From Burkholderia sp. SRS-46 (GTDB lineage Bacteria; Pseudomonadota; Gammaproteobacteria; Burkholderiales; Burkholderiaceae): 64,000 bases of DNA. A model generated the notes under the pieces. The model worked only from the letters and a program-made list of their open reading frames with translations. It searched no databases and had not been told where the DNA came from. This document shows positions 16,815 through 27,240 of this stretch, one piece after another (the stretch's first letter is position 1; every line of letters begins with the position of its first letter). The DNA lies in NCBI RefSeq assembly GCF_004343775.1, contig NZ_PTXL01000003.1:736884-800883 (forward strand). The letters run 5' to 3'. A program made the translations under genes and the position numbers.

Positions 16815-18086
16815 TTACCGGACCTCGACCCGGAACAGTTTCGGTGCGGCTTGCGCAACGGTGCCAGCGGCGGACTGCAAAGCGGGATCCGTCTGATGGC
16901 GCACGCCGTCACGCGTGTGCACCTTCACTTCGTATTGCGCATCCTTCACCGAGCTTTCCGCGAACTGGTTCAGCGGAAAGAACGCCGTCACTTCGAGGTG
17001 CGTCTGGCAGTTCGCGCAGGACTGCACGCTCCAGCGGCTCAGCACGGACTCCGTGCCGAGCAGGTGCCGCTCGCCGTCCACGTTGACGTACGCGGACACG
17101 AGGAACGATCCGCGAATCGGCGCGCGATTGAGGCCCGATACGCGCAAGACCTTGCTGCTGTTGCCGGCCGGTACGGCCGCCGCCGATAGCGAGACTTTCG
17201 GCAGGTTTTCCAGCGAACCGGGGCCGTACGTGTAGCCGAGCTGCTCTTCGATGTTGATGCAATCGAGCGACGTATAGGCGCGCTCCTTGCCGTTCTCGAT
17301 CTTTTTGAACGGATCGAGCGGCGACTCGAGCGGGACGATGGGTGTCGCGCCGGCCGGAAGATTATTGTTCCACTGGGCCGCGGACGTCCCGTTGGAAAAC
17401 ACCGCGTAGTTCGGCGCGTCCAGGCACTGCTCGTACTTGCCCTTCACGTTGGTCAGCACCACCTTGCCGTTCACGATGATGTACGACGTGAGCCAGTCCA
17501 CGATGTTCCGGTTCAACAACATGACGTTCTCCTTGGGGTCGGGGAACTTGTCGTTGTGCTCTTTGGTGGCGGCCCTGTCCTCGTCGGTACCCACGAGTCC
17601 CGATAGCGGGTAGCGAACCGTGACGTAGGGCAGCGGCTTGCTGTAGTTCGGATCGTCGCCGTTGATGAAGTCCGTGATCGCTCTGTTGAACGTGAAGGAG
17701 GCCAGCTGGTTCGGAATCGTTTCTCCGTCGAGCTCGAATTCCGGGTCGGTCAGTGCCCACGGAATGCCTTGCGTCAGCGACTCGTCGCTGGTTTCGTCCC
17801 AGAACGGCAGCATCACCTGCTCGCAACCGGGGATGCTTTGCAGCGCCTGTTCCAGCCGCAGCAGGTACGCGCGGTGCCAGGTCGGGAACAGCACGTTGCC
17901 GTGGTTGCAATAGCCGCCCCAGTAAGACGATGATCCCCAGCCGGCACCGCGGAACGGTTCGCCATGAAAGCCGCCGATCATGAAGAACGAGTTCGGATCG
18001 TCGGGCGGGAGTGCCTTGATGCCTTTCCACGCGCGCATCAGGTCTTCCAGCGGCTTTTTGTTGCCTTTTCGATATTCGACTTGCAA
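16815..18086 (-). pseudogene. Tyrosinase lacking the CuB copper-binding region
   Basis: A 423-residue frame resembling Burkholderia tyrosinases (type-3 copper, phenol to o-quinone). CuA is intact: His41 (GGFHGEP), His62 (GYCNHGN) and His71 (PTWHRAY). The CuB element, expected as HND.H followed by a DPIFFFHH-like motif, is absent. Sequence jumps from PIVPLESP (about residue 256) to LDPFKK...YTSLDCINIEEQLGYTYGPGSLE, which normally follows CuB by some 120 residues. No His-rich motif remains after CuA except isolated His. The join is in frame. The only start is TTG; matching-looking sequence continues about 17 codons upstream to a TAA at 18138-18140, so the N-terminus may also be lost. Probably inactive as a tyrosinase. 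Confidence 0.7.
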
Positions 18087-18851
18087 CGATTCGATCGGAT
18101 TCTTTTTATTCAGATATTGGTTGGAATTTTGAAAGCGTTAATCAATGGGCCATGGATAAGCCAGTGTGGTCATCTGATCGCATCCGTGAATGGCGCGGGC
18201 ACGCGCAACAGCCGTAGCACGCCCATTGAAAGGGGGCTGCGCTTTCAAAGCGGATGGGATGCCGTGGTGAATCGATGCCGATTCGCCAGGCACAAATGCT
18301 TGGAAGAGTGGTCGTGATACCCCGATAGCGTTTCATCCTGATTGAGTATGAGTAATAAAGCAGGTGAAATCTCTTTCCGCAAGGGAGGGCTGGAGTGAAT
18401 TCTAAAAATTTCTGATTGGAAGTGGTTGTTGATCTGTTTGAATTTCGTAAATAATAATGGTGATTTGCGACAAGATAGTAAAAATCCGGCGCCGGTGGGG
18501 CTGCAGGGAAGGGGAGCGGAAATGCGCTATCTGATAACTCAACCAAGCCGGAAATCTCCACTTCCGACCGGGACTCATTCTGGTTCAGGGTCAGACCGCC
18601 GAAATGCGCCGGGGCTGACATCTTTGTTTCGGAAATGGTGGCGACTTTATTTCTTTCTTGTGAATTAAATCGTTCATTTCGCATTTTCAGACAAGAAACT
18701 CGTTGGCGCGCACGCCTCAAATGAAAAAGTGAATTTCTTTTTTCAAGAAAAGTAAATCATTTGTTAGAAAATATTTCACCGATATTTTTCGGGATTGAGT
18801 ATTCCTCTGGGTCAATTGAGATTGATATGAAATTTTGCGAGGTGTGCCATC
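18087..18851. other. AT-rich region upstream of the prn operon
   Basis: About 765 bp, strikingly AT-rich for this genome, especially 18660-18840 where some 60-base stretches fall to about 20-25 percent GC. Open frames here (for example 18142-18720, minus) have no protein-like character or start signals and are not called. A dyad AAAATAT / ATATTTT lies at 18768-18788. The composition suggests foreign DNA. The prn promoter is expected near its right end, but no clear -35/-10 pair was found. Confidence 0.5.
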
Positions 18852-18990
18852 GTGAACGCTGCTAAGGTGTATCGGAGAGTTTACGTGCATGGTATGGCAA
18901 GCCTCGGGAAGCTGACGGTGTCTGAGCATCTTGATGCGCTAATGGCGATTGCCGCATCGGCAAGTCGCCTTCCCGGTGTCTTTTGTCGTG

Positions 18991-19010
<20 letters not shown>
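18852..19010 (+). CDS. Small ORF 1 upstream of prnA (52 aa, hypothetical)
   Basis: GTG start with a GAGGTG site 8 nt upstream, 52 codons. The encoded peptide starts MNAAKVYRRVYVHGM and includes KLTVSEHLDALMAIAASASR, a helix-like amphipathic stretch. It overlaps the next small ORF by 20 nt in another frame. No family recognised. It may be a leader peptide, an independent small protein, or the front half of an 85-residue protein split by a frameshift. Its codon use is less GC-rich than the prn genes. Confidence 0.35.
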
Positions 19011-21793
<2,783 letters not shown>

Positions 21794-21844
21794 CGCCTGA
21801 CGCGTGCGGCCATGTGTTCCATCTCACAAGGAGAGTGTGCTCCC

Positions 21845-23545
21845 ATGACTCAGAAGAGCCCCGCGAACGGGCGCGATAGCAACCACTTCGACGTGATCAT
21901 CCTCGGCTCGGGCATGTCCGGCACCCAGATGGGGGCCATCCTGGCCAAACAAGCGTTTCGCGTGCTGATCATCGAGGAGTCGTCGCACCCGCGGTTCACG
22001 ATCGGCGAATCGTCGATCCCCGAGACGTCTCTTATGAATCGCATCATCGCCGATCGCTACGGCATTCCGGAGCTCGACCGCATCACGTCGTTCTACGCGA
22101 CGCAGCGTTACGTCGCGTCGAGCACGGGCATCAAGCGCAACTTCGGCTTCGTGTTCCACAAGCCCGGCCAGGAGCACGACCCGAAGGAGTTCACGCAGTG
22201 CGTCATTCCCGAGCTGCCGTGGGGTCCGGAGAGCCATTATTACCGGCAAGACGTCGACGCCTACCTGTTGCAAGCCGCCATCAAATACGGCTGCACGGTC
22301 CGCCAGAAGACGACCGTGACCGAATACCACGCCGACCAAGACGGCGTTGCGGTGACCACCGCCCAGGGCGAACGGTTCACCGGCCGGTACATGATCGACT
22401 GCGGCGGCCCCCGCGCGCCGCTCGCGACCAAGTTCAAGCTCCGCGAAGAGCCGTGTCGCTTCAAGACGCACTCGCGCAGCCTCTACACGCATATGCTCGG
22501 GGTCAAGCCGTTCGACGACATCTTCAAGGTCAAGGGGCAGCGCTGGCGCTGGCACGAGGGGACCTTGCACCACATGTTCGCGGGCGGCTGGCTCTGGGTG
22601 ATTCCGTTCAACAACCACCCGCGGTCGACCAACAACCTGGTGAGCGTCGGCCTGCAGCTCGACCCGCGTGTCTACCCGAAAACGGACATCTCCGCGCAGC
22701 AGGAATTCGACGAGTTCCTCGCGCGGTTCCCGAGCATCGGGGCGCAGTTCCGGGATGCCGTGCCGGTGCGCGACTGGGTCAAGACCGACCGCCTGCAATT
22801 CTCGTCGAACGCCTGCGTCGGCGACCGCTACTGCCTGATGCTGCACGCGAACGGGTTCATCGACCCGCTCTTCTCCCGGGGGCTGGAGAACACCGCGGTG
22901 ACCATCCACGCGCTCGCGGCGCGCCTCATCAAGGCGCTGCGCGACGACGACTTCTCGCCCGAGCGCTTCGAGTACATCGAGCGCCTGCAGCAGAAGCTCT
23001 TGGACCACAACGACGACTTCGTCAGCTGCTGCTACACGGCGTTCTCGGACTTCCGCCTGTGGGACGCGTTCCACAGGCTGTGGGCGGTCGGCACGATCCT
23101 CGGGCAGTTCCGGCTCGTGCAAGCCCACGCGAGGTTCCGCGCGTCGCGCGACGAGGCCGACCTCGATCACCTCGACGACAACCCCCCGTACCTCGGGTAC
23201 CTGTGCGCGGACATGGAGGAGTACTACCAGTTGTTCAACGACGCCAAAGCCGAGGTCGAGGCCGTGAGCGCCGGGCGCAAGCCGGCCGAGGAGGCTGCGG
23301 CGCGAATTCACGACCTCATCGACGAACGAGAATTCGCCAGGCCGATGTTCGGCTTCGGGTACTGCATCACCGGGGCCAAGCCGCAGCTCAACAACTCGAA
23401 GTACAGCCTGCTGCCGGCGATGAAGCTGATGCACTGGACGCAAACCAGCGCGCCGGCAGAGGTGAAGAAGTACTTCGACTACAACCCGATGTTCGCGCTG
23501 CTCAAGGCGTACATCACGACCCGCATCGGCTTGGCGCTGAAGTAG
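21845..23545 (+). CDS. prnC: Monodechloroaminopyrrolnitrin 3-halogenase PrnC
   Basis: A 566-residue flavin-dependent halogenase of the phenol/pyrrole type that chlorinates the pyrrole ring at C3 to give aminopyrrolnitrin. An N-terminal FAD motif (VIILGSGMSGTQMG) is followed by IGESSIPET, typical of this class, and HANGFIDPLFSRGLENT near the isoalloxazine. The frame is open from 21812, but AAGGAG precedes the ATG at 21845, which gives the length of known PrnC. It lies 51 bp after prnB. Confidence 0.96.
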   Translation: MTQKSPANGRDSNHFDVIILGSGMSGTQMGAILAKQAFRVLIIEESSHPRFTIGESSIPETSLMNRIIADRYGIPELDRITSFYATQRYVASSTGIKRNFGFVFHKPGQEHDPKEFTQCVIPELPWGPESHYYRQDVDAYLLQAAIKYGCTVRQKTTVTEYHADQDGVAVTTAQGERFTGRYMIDCGGPRAPLATKFKLREEPCRFKTHSRSLYTHMLGVKPFDDIFKVKGQRWRWHEGTLHHMFAGGWLWVIPFNNHPRSTNNLVSVGLQLDPRVYPKTDISAQQEFDEFLARFPSIGAQFRDAVPVRDWVKTDRLQFSSNACVGDRYCLMLHANGFIDPLFSRGLENTAVTIHALAARLIKALRDDDFSPERFEYIERLQQKLLDHNDDFVSCCYTAFSDFRLWDAFHRLWAVGTILGQFRLVQAHARFRASRDEADLDHLDDNPPYLGYLCADMEEYYQLFNDAKAEVEAVSAGRKPAEEAAARIHDLIDEREFARPMFGFGYCITGAKPQLNNSKYSLLPAMKLMHWTQTSAPAEVKKYFDYNPMFALLKAYITTRIGLALK

Positions 23546-23569
23546 TCGGCCGACACCAGCACGAAAACG

Positions 23570-24682
23570 ATGAACGACGTTCAATTGGATCAAGTGGGCA
23601 CCAGGGAGCATCCCCCGGGGGCGTACGACGCGACCACGCGCCTGGCCGCGAGCTGGTACGTCGCGATGCGCTCGGGCGACCTCAAGGACAAGCCGACGGA
23701 GTTGACGCTCTTCGGCCGTCCGTGCGTGGCGTGGCGCGGCGCGACGGGGCGGGCCGTGGTGATGGACCGTCACTGCTCGCACCTCGGCGCGAACCTGGCC
23801 GACGGGCGGGTCAAGGACGGGTGCATCCAGTGCCCGTTTCACCACTGGCGGTACGACGAGCAGGGCCAGTGCGTTCACATCCCCGGCCACAGCACGGCGG
23901 TGCGCCGGCTGGAGCCCGTCCCGCGTGGGGCGCACCAGCCGACGTTGGTCACCGCCGAGCGATATGGCTACGTGTGGGTCTGGTACGGCTCCCCGCAGCC
24001 GCTGCACCCGCTGCCCGAAATCGCCGCGGCCGACGTCGACAACGGCGACTTTATGCACCTGCACTTCGCGTTCGAGACGACGACGGCGGTCTTGCGGATC
24101 GTCGAGAACTTCTACGACGCGCAGCACGCGAACCCCGTGCACGCGCTCCCGATCTCGGCTTTCGAGCTCAAGCTCTTCGACGATTGGCGCCGGTGGCCGG
24201 AGGTCGAGTCGCTGGCCCGGGCGGGCGCGTGGTTCGGTGCCGGGATCGACTTCACCGTGGACCGGTACTTCGGGCCCCTCGGCATGCTGTCGCGCGCGCT
24301 CGGCCTGAACATGTCGCAGATGAACCTGCACTTCGATGGCTACCCCGGCGGGTGCGTCATGACCGTCGCCCTGGACGGAGACGTCAAATACAAGCTGCTC
24401 CAGTGTGTGACGCCGGTGCGCGACGGCAAAAACGTCATGCACATGCTCATCTCGATCAAGAAGGTGGGCGGCGCCCTGCGCCGCGCGACCGACTTCGTGC
24501 TGTTCGGGCTGCAGACCAGACAGGCCGCGGGGTACGACGTCAAAATCTGGAACGGGATGAAGCCGGACGGCGGCGGCGCGTACAGCAAGTACGACAAGCT
24601 CGTGCTCAAGTACCGCGCGTTCTACCGGGACTGGGTCGACCGCGTCGCCGAGGCGACCGCTCGACCGCGCCGCCGCGAGTGA
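23570..24682 (+). CDS. prnD: Aminopyrrolnitrin oxygenase PrnD
   Basis: A 370-residue Rieske non-heme iron N-oxygenase that oxidises the arylamine of aminopyrrolnitrin to the nitro group of pyrrolnitrin. The Rieske cluster ligands are Cys69, His71, Cys88 and His91 (HCSHLGANL and CIQCPFHHW). The mononuclear iron ligands His186 and His191 lie in ENFYDAQHANPVH with bridging Asp183. Length is close to the published 363 residues, with a slightly longer end. Last gene of the operon, 24 bp after prnC. No hairpin was recognised directly after it. Confidence 0.96.
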   Translation: MNDVQLDQVGTREHPPGAYDATTRLAASWYVAMRSGDLKDKPTELTLFGRPCVAWRGATGRAVVMDRHCSHLGANLADGRVKDGCIQCPFHHWRYDEQGQCVHIPGHSTAVRRLEPVPRGAHQPTLVTAERYGYVWVWYGSPQPLHPLPEIAAADVDNGDFMHLHFAFETTTAVLRIVENFYDAQHANPVHALPISAFELKLFDDWRRWPEVESLARAGAWFGAGIDFTVDRYFGPLGMLSRALGLNMSQMNLHFDGYPGGCVMTVALDGDVKYKLLQCVTPVRDGKNVMHMLISIKKVGGALRRATDFVLFGLQTRQAAGYDVKIWNGMKPDGGGAYSKYDKLVLKYRAFYRDWVDRVAEATARPRRRE

Positions 24683-24728
24683 GCGGCGCTGCCGACGTCG
24701 TGCCGCTCGAGGCGCTGCGCGTGCAGCG

Positions 24729-24929
24729 ATGCGACCCGGCGCGCACCGGTGCGAAGCCGAACGCCCGCTGTTATGGGCGAACGTCGTGAAGGGAAAGCCG
24801 CTGTCGTGGCTGAACATCCTGGACTGCGCCGAATACTTCGACCAGTTCCAGCACTACCAGCAATCCTTCTCGCTCAGCCGCAGCCAGGCGCTAGGCGTTC
24901 CTTCATCCTCTTGGCGTCGAATGAAATGA
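24729..24929 (+). pseudogene. Possible gene remnant, unknown
   Basis: A 66-codon frame. Residues about 15-55 are rich in Trp, Tyr, Phe and Leu (for example NILDCAEYFDQFQHYQQSF) and look like a piece of a folded protein; the beginning is Arg-rich shadow-like sequence and the end is low in information. No family recognised. Probably a fragment left by deletion near the prn insertion. Confidence 0.3.
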
Positions 24930-25099
24930 CGCAATATCGGAATGAGCCGCGCGTTGCGTACTTCGATCAGGTGTGGGATCGAGCCGATTCCAATGCACGT
25001 GTTCATAGCGCGGAAGAGTGCGATTATTTCCGATGGCGGCGCAATCATTTGACCATTCGGCATATTGCAGAAAGTCCGTGGGAATTTGGTGAGACGTGA
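24926..25099 (+). CDS. Small hypothetical protein (57 aa)
   Basis: ATG start at 24926, 57 codons, beginning MTQYRNEPRVAYFDQVWDRA and rich in Arg, Glu and Trp. No ribosome site of note, no family. Codon use is AT-richer than the surroundings. May be a fragment of a larger gene or an intact small gene, for instance an immunity-type protein near the vgrG remnant; this is speculation. Confidence 0.3.
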   Translation: MTQYRNEPRVAYFDQVWDRADSNARVHSAEECDYFRWRRNHLTIRHIAESPWEFGET

Positions 25100-25351
25100 A
25101 ATCGATTTAACACTCGCTGGCATTCCAATTTATGGGCCACCCTGCGCAAATTCGCGAATTGCCATATGACTCGATTTTGTATTTATCGATGAAGCGATTC
25201 AAATCACCACTCACGAGCAACGATTTAATTGGTGCCTGGTGTGAAATGATGGTGAAAGGATGTGTAATCGCCACGTCATATCATTCGAATCATGCAGTCG
25301 CGGATCTGAGAGAGCAATAACGGCCGGGATTGCCTACCATGGGATGTCAGC

Positions 25352-26008
25352 ATGAGCGGGGAAGTCTTGCTGAAGGCGCTGCGCGGCGGGCACGCGCAGT
25401 TCGATCGCATCGTCAAACTCGACACGCCGCTCGGCGACGACTGGCTGGTGCCGATGTACGTCAAGATTCACGCGCGGCTCGGGCGCAATTTCGAGGTCGT
25501 CGTCGACGCATCATCGGTCGTTGGCGACAAGATCAAGCTCAACGCACTGATGCTGCAGCCGGTCACGCTCTGGATTCGCCAGACAGACGGTGGATATCTG
25601 CCGATTCACGGCTACGTGCAGCAGGTTCGGCGTGTGGGAAGTGATGGATCGCTCTCGTATTTTCAGCTCCGCTTCGCCTCCTGGTTGAGCTTCTTGAAGC
25701 TGAGCAGCGACCGGCGAGATTGGCAGGAAACCCCTGGCTGGCAGATCCTGACCGACGTGCTGAACAAGCATCCGCAGGCATCCGGCCACTACGGGCTGGA
25801 GCTGCGCGGGACGATCCGGTCGTATTCGCACCGCGTGCAATGGGAAACCGACTGGAACTTCGTGCACCGGAGCATGGAGGAAGTCGGCGTGTTTCCGCGC
25901 TTCGACTTCGCGAAAGACGGCAAATCGCACAAGGTCGTCGTGATGGACGATCTCTATTTGACGCTACCGACCACGGCGGCAAGGTCGAAACTGGTTCGTC
26001 GACCATGA
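25352..26008 (+). pseudogene. VgrG N-terminal fragment (type VI secretion spike)
   Basis: A 218-residue frame whose first about 203 residues match the start of VgrG: KALRGGHAQFDRIVKLDTPLGDD, LMLQPVTLWIRQTDGGYLPIHGYVQQVRR, WETDWNFVHRSMEEVGVFPRF and VVVMDDLYLTLPTT. Complete VgrG proteins exceed 600 residues and include the gp5-like needle; that part is gone. At codon 204 (base 25961) the sequence runs directly into a PAAR gene in another frame, and the VgrG frame stops 15 codons later. Cannot form a spike trimer. Confidence 0.8.
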
Positions 26009-26187
26009 AATTCGACGGCCGCTACGTCGCCCGCAAGGGCGATCGCGTGTCGTGCCCGCAGCATCCCGACATATCGCCCAACCTCATCGAGGAAGGCGAT
26101 TCATCGATGACGGATGGCGGCATTCCGATCGCTCGGCACGGCCACTGCGCCACGTGTGGCTGCCACCTGATTTCGAGTCTCGTCTGA
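25960..26187 (+). pseudogene. PAAR-motif protein fragment
   Basis: A 75-codon reading frame with no start codon, giving DATDHGGKVETGSSTMKF, ARKGDRVSCPQH, IEEGDSSMTDGGIPIARHGH and CGCHLISSLV. This is the bulk of a small PAAR protein that caps a VgrG spike; only the first few codons are missing. It is joined to the vgrG fragment at bases 25960-25975, where the VgrG text (LTLPTT) and the PAAR text (DPTDHGG-type) share bases. Evidence of a deletion removing the rest of vgrG, adaptor and effector genes. Confidence 0.75.
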
Positions 26188-26465
26188 AGCTGGAAGACTT
26201 CGTGCCGGCGATCACCGGTTGCTGGTCCATCAGGCACTGAAGCGGCTCAACCGGTTGTTCAGCACGATCTACGCGGACAGCGCCGCGCCGAAGCGCCCGT
26301 TGGCCGGCGTGCAAATTGGGGCCACCGCTGTGACGCACGCGCGTTCGGTGCCCGGGGCGTCGAATGTCGAGCGGATCGGGTGACCCGGGCGTTGCTCGAA
26401 TTCGCCCTGGTGCCGGATAATCGCCGCATTATCCCGATAGAGCGCGTATCACGCGGATACCACGG
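26188..26465. other. Intergenic, 278 bp
   Basis: No gene recognised. A short frame (RLKRLNRLFSTIYADSA, around 26230-26380) reads as weakly protein-like but has no start; it may be another scrap of the deleted type VI cluster. Confidence 0.3.
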
Positions 26466-27044
26466 ATGTCTGAAGAATACGAAGTTCATGGCCCTCACGA
26501 CCATGCGGTGGAACATCACGCGGCTCACGGTGGCGATCAAGGTACGTCGCGCATCGCGGTGCTGACGGCCGTGCTTGCCTGCTTCGGCGCGATATCTGCC
26601 TATCAGAGCGGTGCCGACGAGAGCCTCGCGCTCCTCTACAAGAATGACGCCGCGATCCGGAAAACCGAGGCTGCGAACCAGTGGGCCTACTATCAAGCGA
26701 AGGGTAATAAGCAGAACCTCGCCGAACTCGGTGCGGCGTTGAGCCCGGAGGCGTCAGCGCAGCGAAAGCGGTTCGAGACGGACGCCGCGAGATACCGCGC
26801 CGACAAGGAACCGATCCGGGCACGTGCCGAGGCGCTCGAAAAGGAAGTCGAGAAGAACAACGCGGCGAGCGAGGCGCGGATGCACCGACACCATCGATGG
26901 TCGCAGGCGACGACCGTCATCCAGATCTCGATCGCACTTGCGGCGATCACGATCCTCACGCGGCGGTCATGGATGCAGGGTCTGTCGATCGGCGTGGCCG
27001 CGATTGGTATCGTGATGGCCGGGTTGGCGTTCTTTGGGGTTTGA
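26466..27044 (+). CDS. DUF4337 domain protein
   Basis: A 192-residue protein with a His-rich cytoplasmic start (HGPHDHAVEHHAAH), a hydrophobic segment (RIAVLTAVLACFGAISAYQS), a charged coiled-coil-like middle with NQWAYYQAKGNKQNLAELG, and two C-terminal membrane segments (ATTVIQISIALAAITIL and GLSIGVAAIGIVMAGLAFFGV). This is the layout of DUF4337 proteins, whose function is not known. It lies just right of the vgrG/PAAR remnant and converges with the GGDEF-EAL genes. Confidence 0.75.
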   Translation: MSEEYEVHGPHDHAVEHHAAHGGDQGTSRIAVLTAVLACFGAISAYQSGADESLALLYKNDAAIRKTEAANQWAYYQAKGNKQNLAELGAALSPEASAQRKRFETDAARYRADKEPIRARAEALEKEVEKNNAASEARMHRHHRWSQATTVIQISIALAAITILTRRSWMQGLSIGVAAIGIVMAGLAFFGV

Positions 27045-27240
27045 TTGACGGCGAGGCCGTCACAGACCAGTTTGCGTCCTCGAGCGCGGCCAGTGGGTCG
27101 TGCGCCTCCGGGGAGAACGAAGCGGTAGCTCGTGCCGCTCAACGCGACGACGCACGCCGTTTGGCGAGCGACGCGCGGACGTCCGCCGCCGGCACGACGG
27201 TCCCACGTAGCTACGCGTCGACTGCCCGGCCGCGCCGGCG

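Larger units (their letters stand above)
24683..25351. other. Remnant-bearing, AT-rich region downstream of prnD
   Basis: 669 bp without a confident gene. Three short frames look partly protein-like: 24729-24929 (contains LLWANVVKGKPLSWLNILD), 24926-25099 and 25132-25320. None is a recognised family and none has a convincing start. GC falls towards 40-45 percent between 24940 and 25320. Likely the decayed right edge of the DNA that brought in prnABCD. Confidence 0.45.

Noticed and set aside
18142..18720. 192-codon minus-strand frame in the AT-rich region left of prn
   Set aside because: No ribosome site, low-complexity peptide and no family; AT-rich DNA should have stop codons, but the frame is short enough for chance.
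21824..24817. Very long open frame antisense to prnC and prnD
   Set aside because: Arg/Val/Glu-rich composition typical of high-GC shadow frames; the plus-strand genes have full motif evidence.
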